A program made the position numbers and the translations under genes. The notes under the pieces are model-generated. The model ran no database searches, had not been told where the DNA came from, and worked only from the letters and a program-made list of their open reading frames with translations. This document shows, piece by piece, positions 1 to 6,886 of a DNA stretch of 17,615 nucleotides. The stretch is taken from the NCBI GenBank assembly GCA_963619935.1, contig CAVEYA010000053.1, positions 1 to 17,615 on the forward strand, written 5' to 3'. Within the stretch, counting starts at the first letter, position 1. Each line of letters starts with the position of its first letter. Source of the DNA: RUG13091 sp963619935. Its GTDB lineage: Bacteria; Bacillota_I; Bacilli_A; RFN20; CAG-826.

Positions 1-120
1 ATTCTAGCATTATAAAAATATTTTTATGTAAAAATAAATTAAAATGTTACCTTTAAATACGATAAAGTTAAGCATTATATTATTTAATTTTGCTTTGAAC
101 AAGAAAGCATATAAAACAAA
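1..120. other. Intergenic AT-rich stretch, no gene seen
   Basis: This stretch lies downstream of the last operon gene and its terminator. It is very AT-rich. It holds an AT palindrome around 15-26 and a short inverted repeat, TGCTTT at 91-96 with AAAGCA at 104-109. That hairpin is not followed by a T-run on either strand. I see no convincing promoter, coding region or RNA gene here. Confidence 0.6.
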
Positions 121-176
121 CAAAATAGAAAAAGAGGCGTTAATACGCTCATTGTTATGAGTTTTATAGCCTCTTT
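121..176 (-). terminator. Rho-independent terminator ending the rhamnose operon
   Basis: On the minus strand the arm AAAGAGGC (176-169) pairs with GCCTCTTT (138-131). Inside it a second small stem forms, CTCAT with ATGAG around a 4-base loop (148-161). The 3' arm runs directly into TTCTATTTTG (130-121), giving the T-rich tract of an intrinsic terminator. It begins 10 bases after the stop of the last minus-strand gene. This supports the view that the whole minus-strand series is one transcript ending here. Confidence 0.8.
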
Positions 177-185
177 AGTTAAAAA

Positions 186-1928
186 TTATCGAACCTGTTT
201 TCTCTTTTTAGAAATAAGAAAGCCTAATGATAATAAAGACACAAATGTAGCGGCAATAATAATAATAATAATAATACTGGTATTGTCATTTACTGTTCTA
301 AGAATATTAATATTAGATGAATTGCTCTCTACTCTATCATTTACAAATCGAGCACAGACATCACTATCATAATGTGTAACGCACCAGTCATATAAGGCAA
401 ACGCTTGTGCTGTAATATCGCCATTTTCATCAGCGACTACATCTTTAGCAAGTGCTTTAGTGCCTTCTTGTAAAGCATCAAACGCAGTAGCATTTTTATC
501 CCAAGCAGTTTTTAAGGCAGTTTTATCAGTTGTGCCATAAGAGACACAAACAGCAGACAAATCAGCTTTGAAGGTAGTTGCCCAAGAAGCTAATTGATCG
601 CTAAATTTAGCAAACACTGCAACCGCAGTCTTATTAGTGTCCCAAGTATAAATAGTTTCACTAGTAACAGTAACGCCATCAATTTGCCATCCGACAAAAT
701 AGTAGCCGTTAACTTCAGAAGTACTTGGAGTTGGTAATTCGCCAATCGCACTATCCTTAGTAACAATTACACTAGAAACATCTTTAAAAGATAAATCTTT
801 TACTAATAAAATTTTATCTCCACCCGCGTGTTGTAAGAAAAATGGAGAGTTTGTACTAAAGTCGGTAGTCCAAGTCACTTTAAATTCAAGAGTAGTCCAT
901 GAACTAGCAGTAGCTTCGTTCCAATCTTTAACAAGTCCCCATCCCGCTGTCCAAATGTGGAATTTACAAGAATTATCTGTACCAGACTTAACAGTTAAAG
1001 ATAAGGTATATTCTTTATTAAGTGTTGGTTTAAATTGACCATTCTTTAAATCAATCACTGTGTAAGTTTCAAAATTAAAGGTGCTATATTCTTCAGAAAC
1101 AGTGACTGGTTCTTCTTCAGCGTTATTGTCATATAACCACTTCGCGGTTCTAGCTAAGTTACCACCAACATTAGATTCAAATGTTAAAGTTGGATTAATA
1201 ACTGGATAACTAATTGTAGCTTCTTTATCTTCGCTCCAACTAAAGGTAGAACTTGATGTAATTTCTTCTCCATCAACACTCCAATAACCATTTTCTTTAT
1301 TTTGGTAATTATAGAATGCTGGTAATTCTCCAATCGCATCACCTTCGTTATAAGTCTTAACAGTTGGGATACAAGAGAAATCATCAACATACATTGTACC
1401 CTTACCACCTAAATCAAATAAGCAAGTACCATTGCCTAATTTAGCAGTATCAGTAATAGTAAAAGTAAAATATGCTTCCTTCCATTCGGTAGTCGCATCA
1501 GTAACTGATCCTTTAATTAACCAGTCACCTTCCCACTCAAAGGACATACTAGTTAAAGGATCATTCGCATCTGTTTTATATTTAAAATAGACTGCGTAAG
1601 TATTTGCTTCAGTAAACGCTGCTCCTGCTGAATTAGCCCAAGCATATACTTTAAATGTGTCTGTACCACTTTGGACAAACTTACCACAGTATCCTCCACT
1701 GGCAGTTGAGTCAGCAACATTAGTTTCAGAACTACCATTTGAGTTGCCTGCCCATATGCCCTTAAGGCTAATGTTATCAGTTGTTCCTTTTGCGTAGTTA
1801 AAAGTTAAGGTATGAGCAGTTGTAGCTTCGTTTAGCGCTTTATTAGTCATACCACTACTATTAGAAAACGCACCAAAGGATAGGGACGATAAACAAATCC
1901 CTAATAATGAGGTCAAAAATAATGACAT
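186..1928 (-). CDS. Membrane-anchored surface protein with CBM-like and InlB-B-like modules
   Basis: Probable cell-surface glycan-binding or adhesion protein of 580 residues. The ATG has an AAAGGAG site 7 bases upstream, and no other start codon lies between it and an in-frame stop. The N-terminus is hydrophobic (residues 2-20), as in a signal peptide, but lacks the usual basic residues. Residues about 39-187 look like a jelly-roll carbohydrate-binding module, ending in the GTMYVDDF pattern seen in CBM4/9-type folds. InlB-B-like repeats follow at about 194-242 and 391-440, separated by a second CBM-like region (248-385). Residues 445-533 form a Trp/Tyr-rich region I do not recognise. The C-terminus is a membrane helix beginning with seven isoleucines (552-571), followed by KKRK. 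No LPXTG is present, so the protein is probably held by the helix itself. It lies 50 bases after rhaM and is last in the operon. No catalytic motif was seen. Confidence 0.85.
   Translation of the reverse strand: MSLFLTSLLGICLSSLSFGAFSNSSGMTNKALNEATTAHTLTFNYAKGTTDNISLKGIWAGNSNGSSETNVADSTASGGYCGKFVQSGTDTFKVYAWANSAGAAFTEANTYAVYFKYKTDANDPLTSMSFEWEGDWLIKGSVTDATTEWKEAYFTFTITDTAKLGNGTCLFDLGGKGTMYVDDFSCIPTVKTYNEGDAIGELPAFYNYQNKENGYWSVDGEEITSSSTFSWSEDKEATISYPVINPTLTFESNVGGNLARTAKWLYDNNAEEEPVTVSEEYSTFNFETYTVIDLKNGQFKPTLNKEYTLSLTVKSGTDNSCKFHIWTAGWGLVKDWNEATASSWTTLEFKVTWTTDFSTNSPFFLQHAGGDKILLVKDLSFKDVSSVIVTKDSAIGELPTPSTSEVNGYYFVGWQIDGVTVTSETIYTWDTNKTAVAVFAKFSDQLASWATTFKADLSAVCVSYGTTDKTALKTAWDKNATAFDALQEGTKALAKDVVADENGDITAQAFALYDWCVTHYDSDVCARFVNDRVESNSSNINILRTVNDNTSIIIIIIIAATFVSLLSLGFLISKKRKQVR
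255..275 (-). repeat. (ATT)7 microsatellite encoding seven isoleucines of the anchor
   Basis: Seven perfect ATT codons in the minus-strand reading frame encode residues 552-558 of the anchored surface protein, at the outer part of its membrane helix. The unit is three bases, so gain or loss of units would change helix length without shifting the frame. Confidence 0.9.
1202..1616 (-). repeat. Long direct repeat, copy 1 (pairs with 13421..13835)
   Basis: This 415-base segment matches 13421..13835 base for base except at 1209/13428. The run 1210-1616 (407 bases) is identical. It encodes the second half of the CBM-like domain and the first InlB-B-like repeat of the anchored surface protein. After a diverged stretch of 147 bases, identity resumes at 1764-1814 (51 bases, matching 13983-14033) at the same offset of 12219. 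The two copies therefore align without a net insertion or deletion. Confidence 0.95.
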
Positions 1929-1978
1929 AAAATACTCCTTTCGTTTTTTATCTTATTTTTATTTATCTTCAAGCTAAT

Positions 1979-2296
1979 CTATTTTAGCTCAAAAACCTTG
2001 TTTAATAATGGTTGTGCTCCAGTGATAGGGTCCATTTCCATGACCATCACATCCTTCATATAAGCATTCCATTTATCGACAATCGGTGATTCTTTTTGCA
2101 CTTTTGCAGCATAATTTACTCCATAAGCACATTCATAATAGCCAAAGACTTCATCACCAGTCATCCAAATCGTATAATTACAAATACCAGCTTCCTTTAA
2201 TACTTTCACTAAACTAGGCCATATTTCATTATGTCTTTTAATATATTCTTCTTGTTTGCCATCAATAATTTTGGCTTTCCAGGCATACTTTTCCAT
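1979..2296 (-). CDS. rhaM: L-rhamnose mutarotase
   Basis: Cytoplasmic enzyme that interconverts the alpha and beta anomers of L-rhamnose, so that RhaA and the kinase receive the right form. At 105 residues it has the usual family length. The diagnostic segment RHNEIWP (21-27) contains His22, which aligns with the catalytic His of E. coli RhaM. The aromatic strand around YTIWM and the FGYYE segment also fit the family's dimeric alpha/beta-barrel fold. The start codon lies 2 bases after the stop of the kinase gene, and an AAAGGA site is embedded in the last codons of that gene. This indicates tight co-translation within the rhamnose block. Confidence 0.95.
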   Translation of the reverse strand: MEKYAWKAKIIDGKQEEYIKRHNEIWPSLVKVLKEAGICNYTIWMTGDEVFGYYECAYGVNYAAKVQKESPIVDKWNAYMKDVMVMEMDPITGAQPLLNKVFELK

Positions 2297-2298
2297 TT

Positions 2299-3675
2299 TT
2301 ATAAGTCCTTTGGTAAACTAGCGGCGGCAATTGATTGCCCCACTCTACGCATATATTCGCTTGGTACATGGAATTTGATATTTTGGTATTGAGGGAATTC
2401 ACTATATAAAGTCTTTTGAGCAACTTCCATAATTGTGTCTCCGCCTTTTCCCGACATCACTCTACCAAGTAGCATTAAATGTTTTATTTGATAAAATTCC
2501 GCATAATACGCGATTGAATAAGCTAAATAAACACCAATGGTTTCAAATATCTTAAGAGCGGATTCATCGTTATTATTTGCGAGATTTTGCACAACTTTTA
2601 ATTTTTCACCAAGAGATAATTTATCGTCTAATTTAATGTTTACTCTATCTGCCAAACGAATGACTGCGTCTTGGGATAAATATTTACAACCGACCCCATA
2701 ATCTTTAGACCATTCATCGATTGGAAGATTATCTTGCAAATCAACAGGCACAAAGGCCAATTCATTGAGCCAACCATCTAATAAACCATCTTTATTGACA
2801 TAGCCCACTGCTTCGCTTGTTCCCATCGCAATACCCAAAACTCCATTGTCTTTGACATCTATCGCACCTGCTAATGCAGTGACATCTCCGTCGTTAGCGA
2901 CTTCAAAAGGTATTGGATGACCAACTTCTTTTTCTAATTTTTTCACACAGATAATATAAATAAGTTTTTGTTTTTCAAAATCTTCTTTTTTTGTTTTGAT
3001 AAATAAGGAAGAAACCATTGGCTTTTGATCAATGATAACTCCTGCGGTAGAAACGCCAATCGCGTTAACATCGCCTAATTTATGATAAGCATCTAAAAAT
3101 GCTTGATATATTTCTTGATAATGGTAATTAATATCTTCTTCTAATTTTGGTTGCCACACAACTTCTTCAGAAAAGATGGTTTTTCCGTCAATTAAAGCAG
3201 AGGTTTTTCTATCACTACCACCAGCATCAAAACCAATGCGCTTGCCTTTTAAATGGCCACCAATGGACACTTCTGATTTATTTTCCTTCGGCAATAAATC
3301 ATAGGTACATTCCACTACGGTAAAAGTGTGTTCATAACAAGTCGACATAAAGTCATAATCAAACGTTCTTAGCCCATCTAAGGCATAAACTTGTTTAATA
3401 TATTGATATATTTCATGACTACCAGCGATATAAATCTTATAACCACCAACAACCCAAAGAATGGTTTTAATAATACGTTCAACGATTTGTTGATTAAGTT
3501 TATCATCTACCCCATTTGGTAATATATCCATCTCATAACGATAGACATAGTGATTATTTCTTTCTATTGCTAAAGCAATATGTACTTTATTATTAAAACT
3601 ATTAACTTTATTTCTAAAGTCATTTAAGGCTTCAATTAATGGATAAAAAGTTTCATCGAGGACTGGTTTAATCAT
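2299..3675 (-). CDS. ROK/ASKHA-like sugar kinase with unusual N-terminal region
   Basis: Probable cytoplasmic sugar kinase of 458 residues. The C-terminal two thirds shows the ASKHA pattern. A phosphate loop GFDAGGSD lies at 148-155, an NDGD segment at 261-264 matches the ROK catalytic Asp position, and a second glycine loop GIAMGTSEAVG lies at 281-291. The Cys-rich zinc motif typical of ROK kinases (CxCGxxGCxE) is not visible. Residues 1-145 precede the kinase core and match nothing I recognise, making the protein about 150 residues longer than ordinary ROK kinases. Its ATG overlaps the nagA stop (TAATG), so it is probably translated by coupling. By position it may phosphorylate N-acetylhexosamine ahead of NagA, or another sugar from the same glycan. 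The substrate is an inference, and kinase membership is only moderately certain. Confidence 0.65.
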   Translation of the reverse strand: MIKPVLDETFYPLIEALNDFRNKVNSFNNKVHIALAIERNNHYVYRYEMDILPNGVDDKLNQQIVERIIKTILWVVGGYKIYIAGSHEIYQYIKQVYALDGLRTFDYDFMSTCYEHTFTVVECTYDLLPKENKSEVSIGGHLKGKRIGFDAGGSDRKTSALIDGKTIFSEEVVWQPKLEEDINYHYQEIYQAFLDAYHKLGDVNAIGVSTAGVIIDQKPMVSSLFIKTKKEDFEKQKLIYIICVKKLEKEVGHPIPFEVANDGDVTALAGAIDVKDNGVLGIAMGTSEAVGYVNKDGLLDGWLNELAFVPVDLQDNLPIDEWSKDYGVGCKYLSQDAVIRLADRVNIKLDDKLSLGEKLKVVQNLANNNDESALKIFETIGVYLAYSIAYYAEFYQIKHLMLLGRVMSGKGGDTIMEVAQKTLYSEFPQYQNIKFHVPSEYMRRVGQSIAAASLPKDL

Positions 3676-4808
3676 TACTTAACTCTCTTTCCTAATTTAT
3701 AAACTTGCTTTACATTTAAATCATCATCAAGGACTACTAAGTCCGCAAGTTTATTAATATTTATTTCACCACGGTCAAATAGTTTCATTGCTCTTGAAGC
3801 ATTGTATGAAGAAATCTTTGCTAATTCATTTAAAGAAAGATTAGCGACTTCTTTCATATTTTTAACTCCTTGTTCCATAGTTAATATAGAACCCGCTAAT
3901 GGGCCAGTCTTTAAATAGGCTGCACCATTTTTCTTCACACATTCTAAGCCACAAAAGACAAATTCATTAATATCTGTATTCTTCACTAATAAGGAATCAG
4001 TAATCATGATAAAACGATTAGGGCCCACTATTTTATAGAATGTTTTTAAAGTATCTGCACAAACATGAATTTTATCGCATATCACTTCACAATAAAGTGA
4101 ATCAAAATACATCGCTGCAGTAACAACGCCTGGACTACGATGATGATATGGCGACATTGCATTATGTGTATGTGTTACATTAGTTAATCCGCATTTAATT
4201 GCTTCTTCAACATCTTTAAAAGTCGCATCAGTGTGCCCAGAAGAGCAAACTACGCCTTCATTAGTTAAATGTTGAATAAATTCTTTTGCCCCATCTAATT
4301 CTGGTGCTAAAGAGATATATTTAACTAAATGATTAGATTCTTTTAAGAATTCATCAAATTCTTCAATATCTGGATTACGAATGAATTCTTCATTCTGTGC
4401 ACCTTTATATTTCTTTGAAATATATGGTCCTTCCATATGGATACCACATAAAGATGGATTATCCCTAATAGCGTCTTTAATCACATGACACATGTGAAGC
4501 ATCTTTTCTTTGCTACATGTTTCAGAAGTCGCAAAATAGGAAGTAACACCTTCTTGATATAAAGAGTTAGAGATAGTTTTAATATCTTCTGCATTTGCAT
4601 CTAAAAAGTCGATACCGCCACTTCCATGAAGATGAATATCAATAAATCCTGGCATAATAATTGAGCCATTTAAATTAATGATATCTTCTTTAGCGTTATC
4701 TAAATAAGGATGATGACCGATTTCGCTAATTTTTTCATCCTTGATAACTAGATATCCATCATTAATGATTTCATCTAATAAAACTATTTTTGCGTGATTT
4801 AAAATCAT
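3675..4808 (-). CDS. nagA: N-acetylglucosamine-6-phosphate deacetylase family protein
   Basis: Amidohydrolase of 377 residues, a normal NagA length, expected to remove acetate from GlcNAc-6-phosphate in the cytoplasm. The family signature is complete. The metal-region HLH lies at 59-61, EGPY begins at Glu126, and metal or substrate histidines occur in GHTDAT (His192) and THTHNAM (His213). DKIHV lies at 245-249, the catalytic Asp in MITDSL at 271, and the GPLAGSxLTM loop near 302-311. The start has an AAGGAA site and lies 12 bases after rhaD. The 3' end overlaps the start of the kinase gene. No nagB is seen. Its presence between rhaD and rhaM suggests that the glycan handled by this operon contains an N-acetylhexosamine. 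A related acetyl-sugar phosphate could be the true substrate. Confidence 0.87.
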   Translation of the reverse strand: MILNHAKIVLLDEIINDGYLVIKDEKISEIGHHPYLDNAKEDIINLNGSIIMPGFIDIHLHGSGGIDFLDANAEDIKTISNSLYQEGVTSYFATSETCSKEKMLHMCHVIKDAIRDNPSLCGIHMEGPYISKKYKGAQNEEFIRNPDIEEFDEFLKESNHLVKYISLAPELDGAKEFIQHLTNEGVVCSSGHTDATFKDVEEAIKCGLTNVTHTHNAMSPYHHRSPGVVTAAMYFDSLYCEVICDKIHVCADTLKTFYKIVGPNRFIMITDSLLVKNTDINEFVFCGLECVKKNGAAYLKTGPLAGSILTMEQGVKNMKEVANLSLNELAKISSYNASRAMKLFDRGEININKLADLVVLDDDLNVKQVYKLGKRVK

Positions 4809-4820
4809 ATTATTCCTTAA

Positions 4821-5636
4821 TTATTTATTGTTAATAACGCCATCCATGATTTTTAAATTCCATAATTTAGCTAAACCAAGAATGACTTCATCAGGAATTT
4901 CATTAATTACATGGCCTAATGTAAGCATATATAATTGGGCGGTTTTTTCCACGGTTTCAATTAAGCCAAAGGCTTCATCAATGTTTTTACCAACACCATA
5001 AATGCCGTGGTTAGTCCAAGTGACTAAACGGAATGTTTTCATTTTTTCCGCAGTGGCTTCACCAATTTCATTCGTGCCACAAACCATACATGGTAAAACG
5101 CCAACACCTTCTGGGAAAACCACTACAGCTTCAGTGTTAGTTTTCCAAAGTCTACGGGTAAATTCTTTTTCTTCAGTTGGAACTGTCGCTGTCATACAAA
5201 TTGTGTAAGTTGGATGTGTATGCATAACAATTCTATTTTCAGGATCTACAGTTAATCTTGCGGAATGAGATAATAAGTGAGCAGGGAATTCAGAAGTGAA
5301 TTTACCACCATCTTTAAATCCCCAAATTAATTCTGCGTTCTTACCACAACCGCAAATATGGACTAAACCTAAATTAGTTTCTGGATCTTTAATGACATTT
5401 TTAAAGTATTTGCCTGTGCCAGTGACTAAAAAGTATTTACCACGCACGTTAGTAGGTGCTTCAAAAGATAAAGGGATATCACGGATAACTTTTGGATTTT
5501 TGAAGTATTGTTTTACTTCTTCTTCAGTAAGAAGGTAAGAAACATTACCACCATTACGTTCATCCCATCCTTGACGGTACATGTTCGCGGTAATTTCGCT
5601 CATTTCTTTAACGAATTTTGAATCAATAAATTTCAT
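4821..5636 (-). CDS. rhaD: L-rhamnulose-1-phosphate aldolase
   Basis: Zinc-dependent class II aldolase that splits L-rhamnulose-1-phosphate into dihydroxyacetone phosphate and L-lactaldehyde, the last step of the phosphorylated rhamnose route. It has 271 residues, against about 274 in E. coli. Glu116 in the TSEFPAH segment is the likely catalytic acid/base. His139 and His141 (MHTHPT) and His210 (TNHG) are the likely zinc ligands, at spacings that match E. coli RhaD. The N-terminal GNVSYLL and VTGTG loops fit phosphate binding. An AAGGAG site precedes the start at good distance. The gene follows rhaA after 14 bases. Two small open frames on the opposite strand inside it are shadows. Confidence 0.96.
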   Translation of the reverse strand: MKFIDSKFVKEMSEITANMYRQGWDERNGGNVSYLLTEEEVKQYFKNPKVIRDIPLSFEAPTNVRGKYFLVTGTGKYFKNVIKDPETNLGLVHICGCGKNAELIWGFKDGGKFTSEFPAHLLSHSARLTVDPENRIVMHTHPTYTICMTATVPTEEKEFTRRLWKTNTEAVVVFPEGVGVLPCMVCGTNEIGEATAEKMKTFRLVTWTNHGIYGVGKNIDEAFGLIETVEKTAQLYMLTLGHVINEIPDEVILGLAKLWNLKIMDGVINNK

Positions 5637-5650
5637 AAATCAAAATCTCC

Positions 5651-6886
5651 TTAATTACGTTTGCTTAAAACATCTTTTTCGTATTGGCGAACTTCTTTAA
5701 ACCATTCTTCTTCACCTAATACGCCTTGTTTTTTGCAATATTCATTCCAAACTTCACCCCAAGGTAAGGTTTTAATTTCTTCTTGTAAAGCTAATACCTT
5801 TGTGTGGTCATAGCTATCTTGTGCTTCTTTTAATAAATTCCATGGAGTTAATAATGCTTTTAATAAAGCTTTTTCCATATTTCTGGCTCCGATTACTAAA
5901 GCCGCAACACGGTTAATTGAAGCATCGAAATAATCTAAACCAATATAACTTCTATTTAAGCCGTTGCATTTAACAAGTTCATCTGCTACTTCTTGTAAAT
6001 CATCATTAAGTTTTAAAACGTGGTCACTATCCCAACGAACTGGTCTAGAAACGTGAAACGCTAAACGATTAAAGAATGTGAACATAGAAGATATTTTGTC
6101 TGCTACATTTTCCGTTGGATGGAAATGTCCAGTATCTAATAAATTTAAAATATTTCTTGTCGCTGCATAGTTTAAGTAGAATTCGTTAGAACCGACTGTG
6201 TAACTTTCAACCCCAATACCAAATACTTTAGATTCCACAGAAACATCCATTACTTTCTTATCGTATTTATAGGATGAAAGTATTTCATCTAATGATTCCT
6301 TTAATCTTTGACGAGGACCAATACGATCAGCAGGGCTATCCTTTAATCCATCAGGAATCCAGATATTCATTAAAGCTTTTTGTTTTAATTCTTTACCAAA
6401 ATATTCTGTAACCTTTAAAGAATTGACACAGTGTTTAATCCAATAATCTCTCACTTTTTTGTCAGGAGAAGATAATGACAAGCCATCTACTAACATTGGG
6501 CTAGAGAAGATGGTTGGATTATAGTCTAAACCCAATCCTCTTTCTTTTGCGTATTCAACCCAATCTTTAAATTGTTCAGGACCTACATCAGCACGATCCA
6601 CAATCTTACCGGTTTGATAAATTGCATGTAAATTAATTTTCTTTTTACCTGGAATGAACTTAAGTGCTTCATCTAAGTCTTGAGTCAATTCCTTGAAATT
6701 TCTTGCTTTTCCTGGATAATTACCAGTGGTTTGAATTCCACCTGTTAACGCTCCTGCGTTTTCAAAACCATTAATATCATCTAATTGCCAACAATGCAAT
6801 GAAATTGGTGTTTTAGCAAGTTCACGCATAGCAGCGTTGACATCAACGCCGTATTTTTTGAATAATTCTTTTGTTTCTTTTCTCAT
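5651..6886 (-). CDS. rhaA: L-rhamnose isomerase
   Basis: Metal-dependent isomerase converting L-rhamnose to L-rhamnulose in the cytoplasm. At 411 residues it is close to the usual length of about 418. Characteristic family segments are present from end to end. These include ISLHCWQ near 28-34, the YPGKARN loop at 57-63, the ESYTVGSNEFYLNYA segment at 227-241, LDTGHFHPTE at 250-259, and HVSRPVRWDSDHV at 278-290. These carry the acidic and histidine metal ligands. The ATG overlaps the rhaB stop as ATGA, and its AGGAG site lies inside the last codons of rhaB, about 14 bases from the start. Translation is therefore probably coupled to rhaB. The N-terminus is complete. Confidence 0.97.
   Translation of the reverse strand: MRKETKELFKKYGVDVNAAMRELAKTPISLHCWQLDDINGFENAGALTGGIQTTGNYPGKARNFKELTQDLDEALKFIPGKKKINLHAIYQTGKIVDRADVGPEQFKDWVEYAKERGLGLDYNPTIFSSPMLVDGLSLSSPDKKVRDYWIKHCVNSLKVTEYFGKELKQKALMNIWIPDGLKDSPADRIGPRQRLKESLDEILSSYKYDKKVMDVSVESKVFGIGVESYTVGSNEFYLNYAATRNILNLLDTGHFHPTENVADKISSMFTFFNRLAFHVSRPVRWDSDHVLKLNDDLQEVADELVKCNGLNRSYIGLDYFDASINRVAALVIGARNMEKALLKALLTPWNLLKEAQDSYDHTKVLALQEEIKTLPWGEVWNEYCKKQGVLGEEEWFKEVRQYEKDVLSKRN

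Noticed and set aside
91..109. Hairpin TGCTTT/AAAGCA as a second terminator
   Set aside because: Only 6 base pairs with no T-run after it on either strand. The structure at 121-176 is far better.
186..330. LPXTG-type sortase signal in the anchored protein
   Set aside because: No LPXTG-like motif precedes the helix. The sequence there is NSSNINILRTVNDNTS.
157..372. Plus-strand 71-codon open frame with an Ile-rich run
   Set aside because: It lies opposite the 3' end of the anchored surface protein gene. Its hydrophobic look comes from the same AAT/ATT repeat. It also overlaps the terminator and has no convincing ribosome site.
1184..1738. Minus-strand alternate-frame proteins in the surface-protein gene, also appearing near 13373-13966
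   Set aside because: They recur in both copies only because the underlying DNA is a repeat. The real frame has modular domain patterns, while these have none.
1929..1978. Possible separate promoter for the anchored surface protein gene
   Set aside because: A TTGAAG and AT-rich hexamers are present, but not at proper spacing. The gap is short and looks like ordinary operon spacing.
5002..5538. Two plus-strand open frames of 68 and 80 codons inside rhaD
   Set aside because: They are antisense to a well-conserved aldolase gene and show no family motifs. Low stop density opposite a conserved gene explains them.
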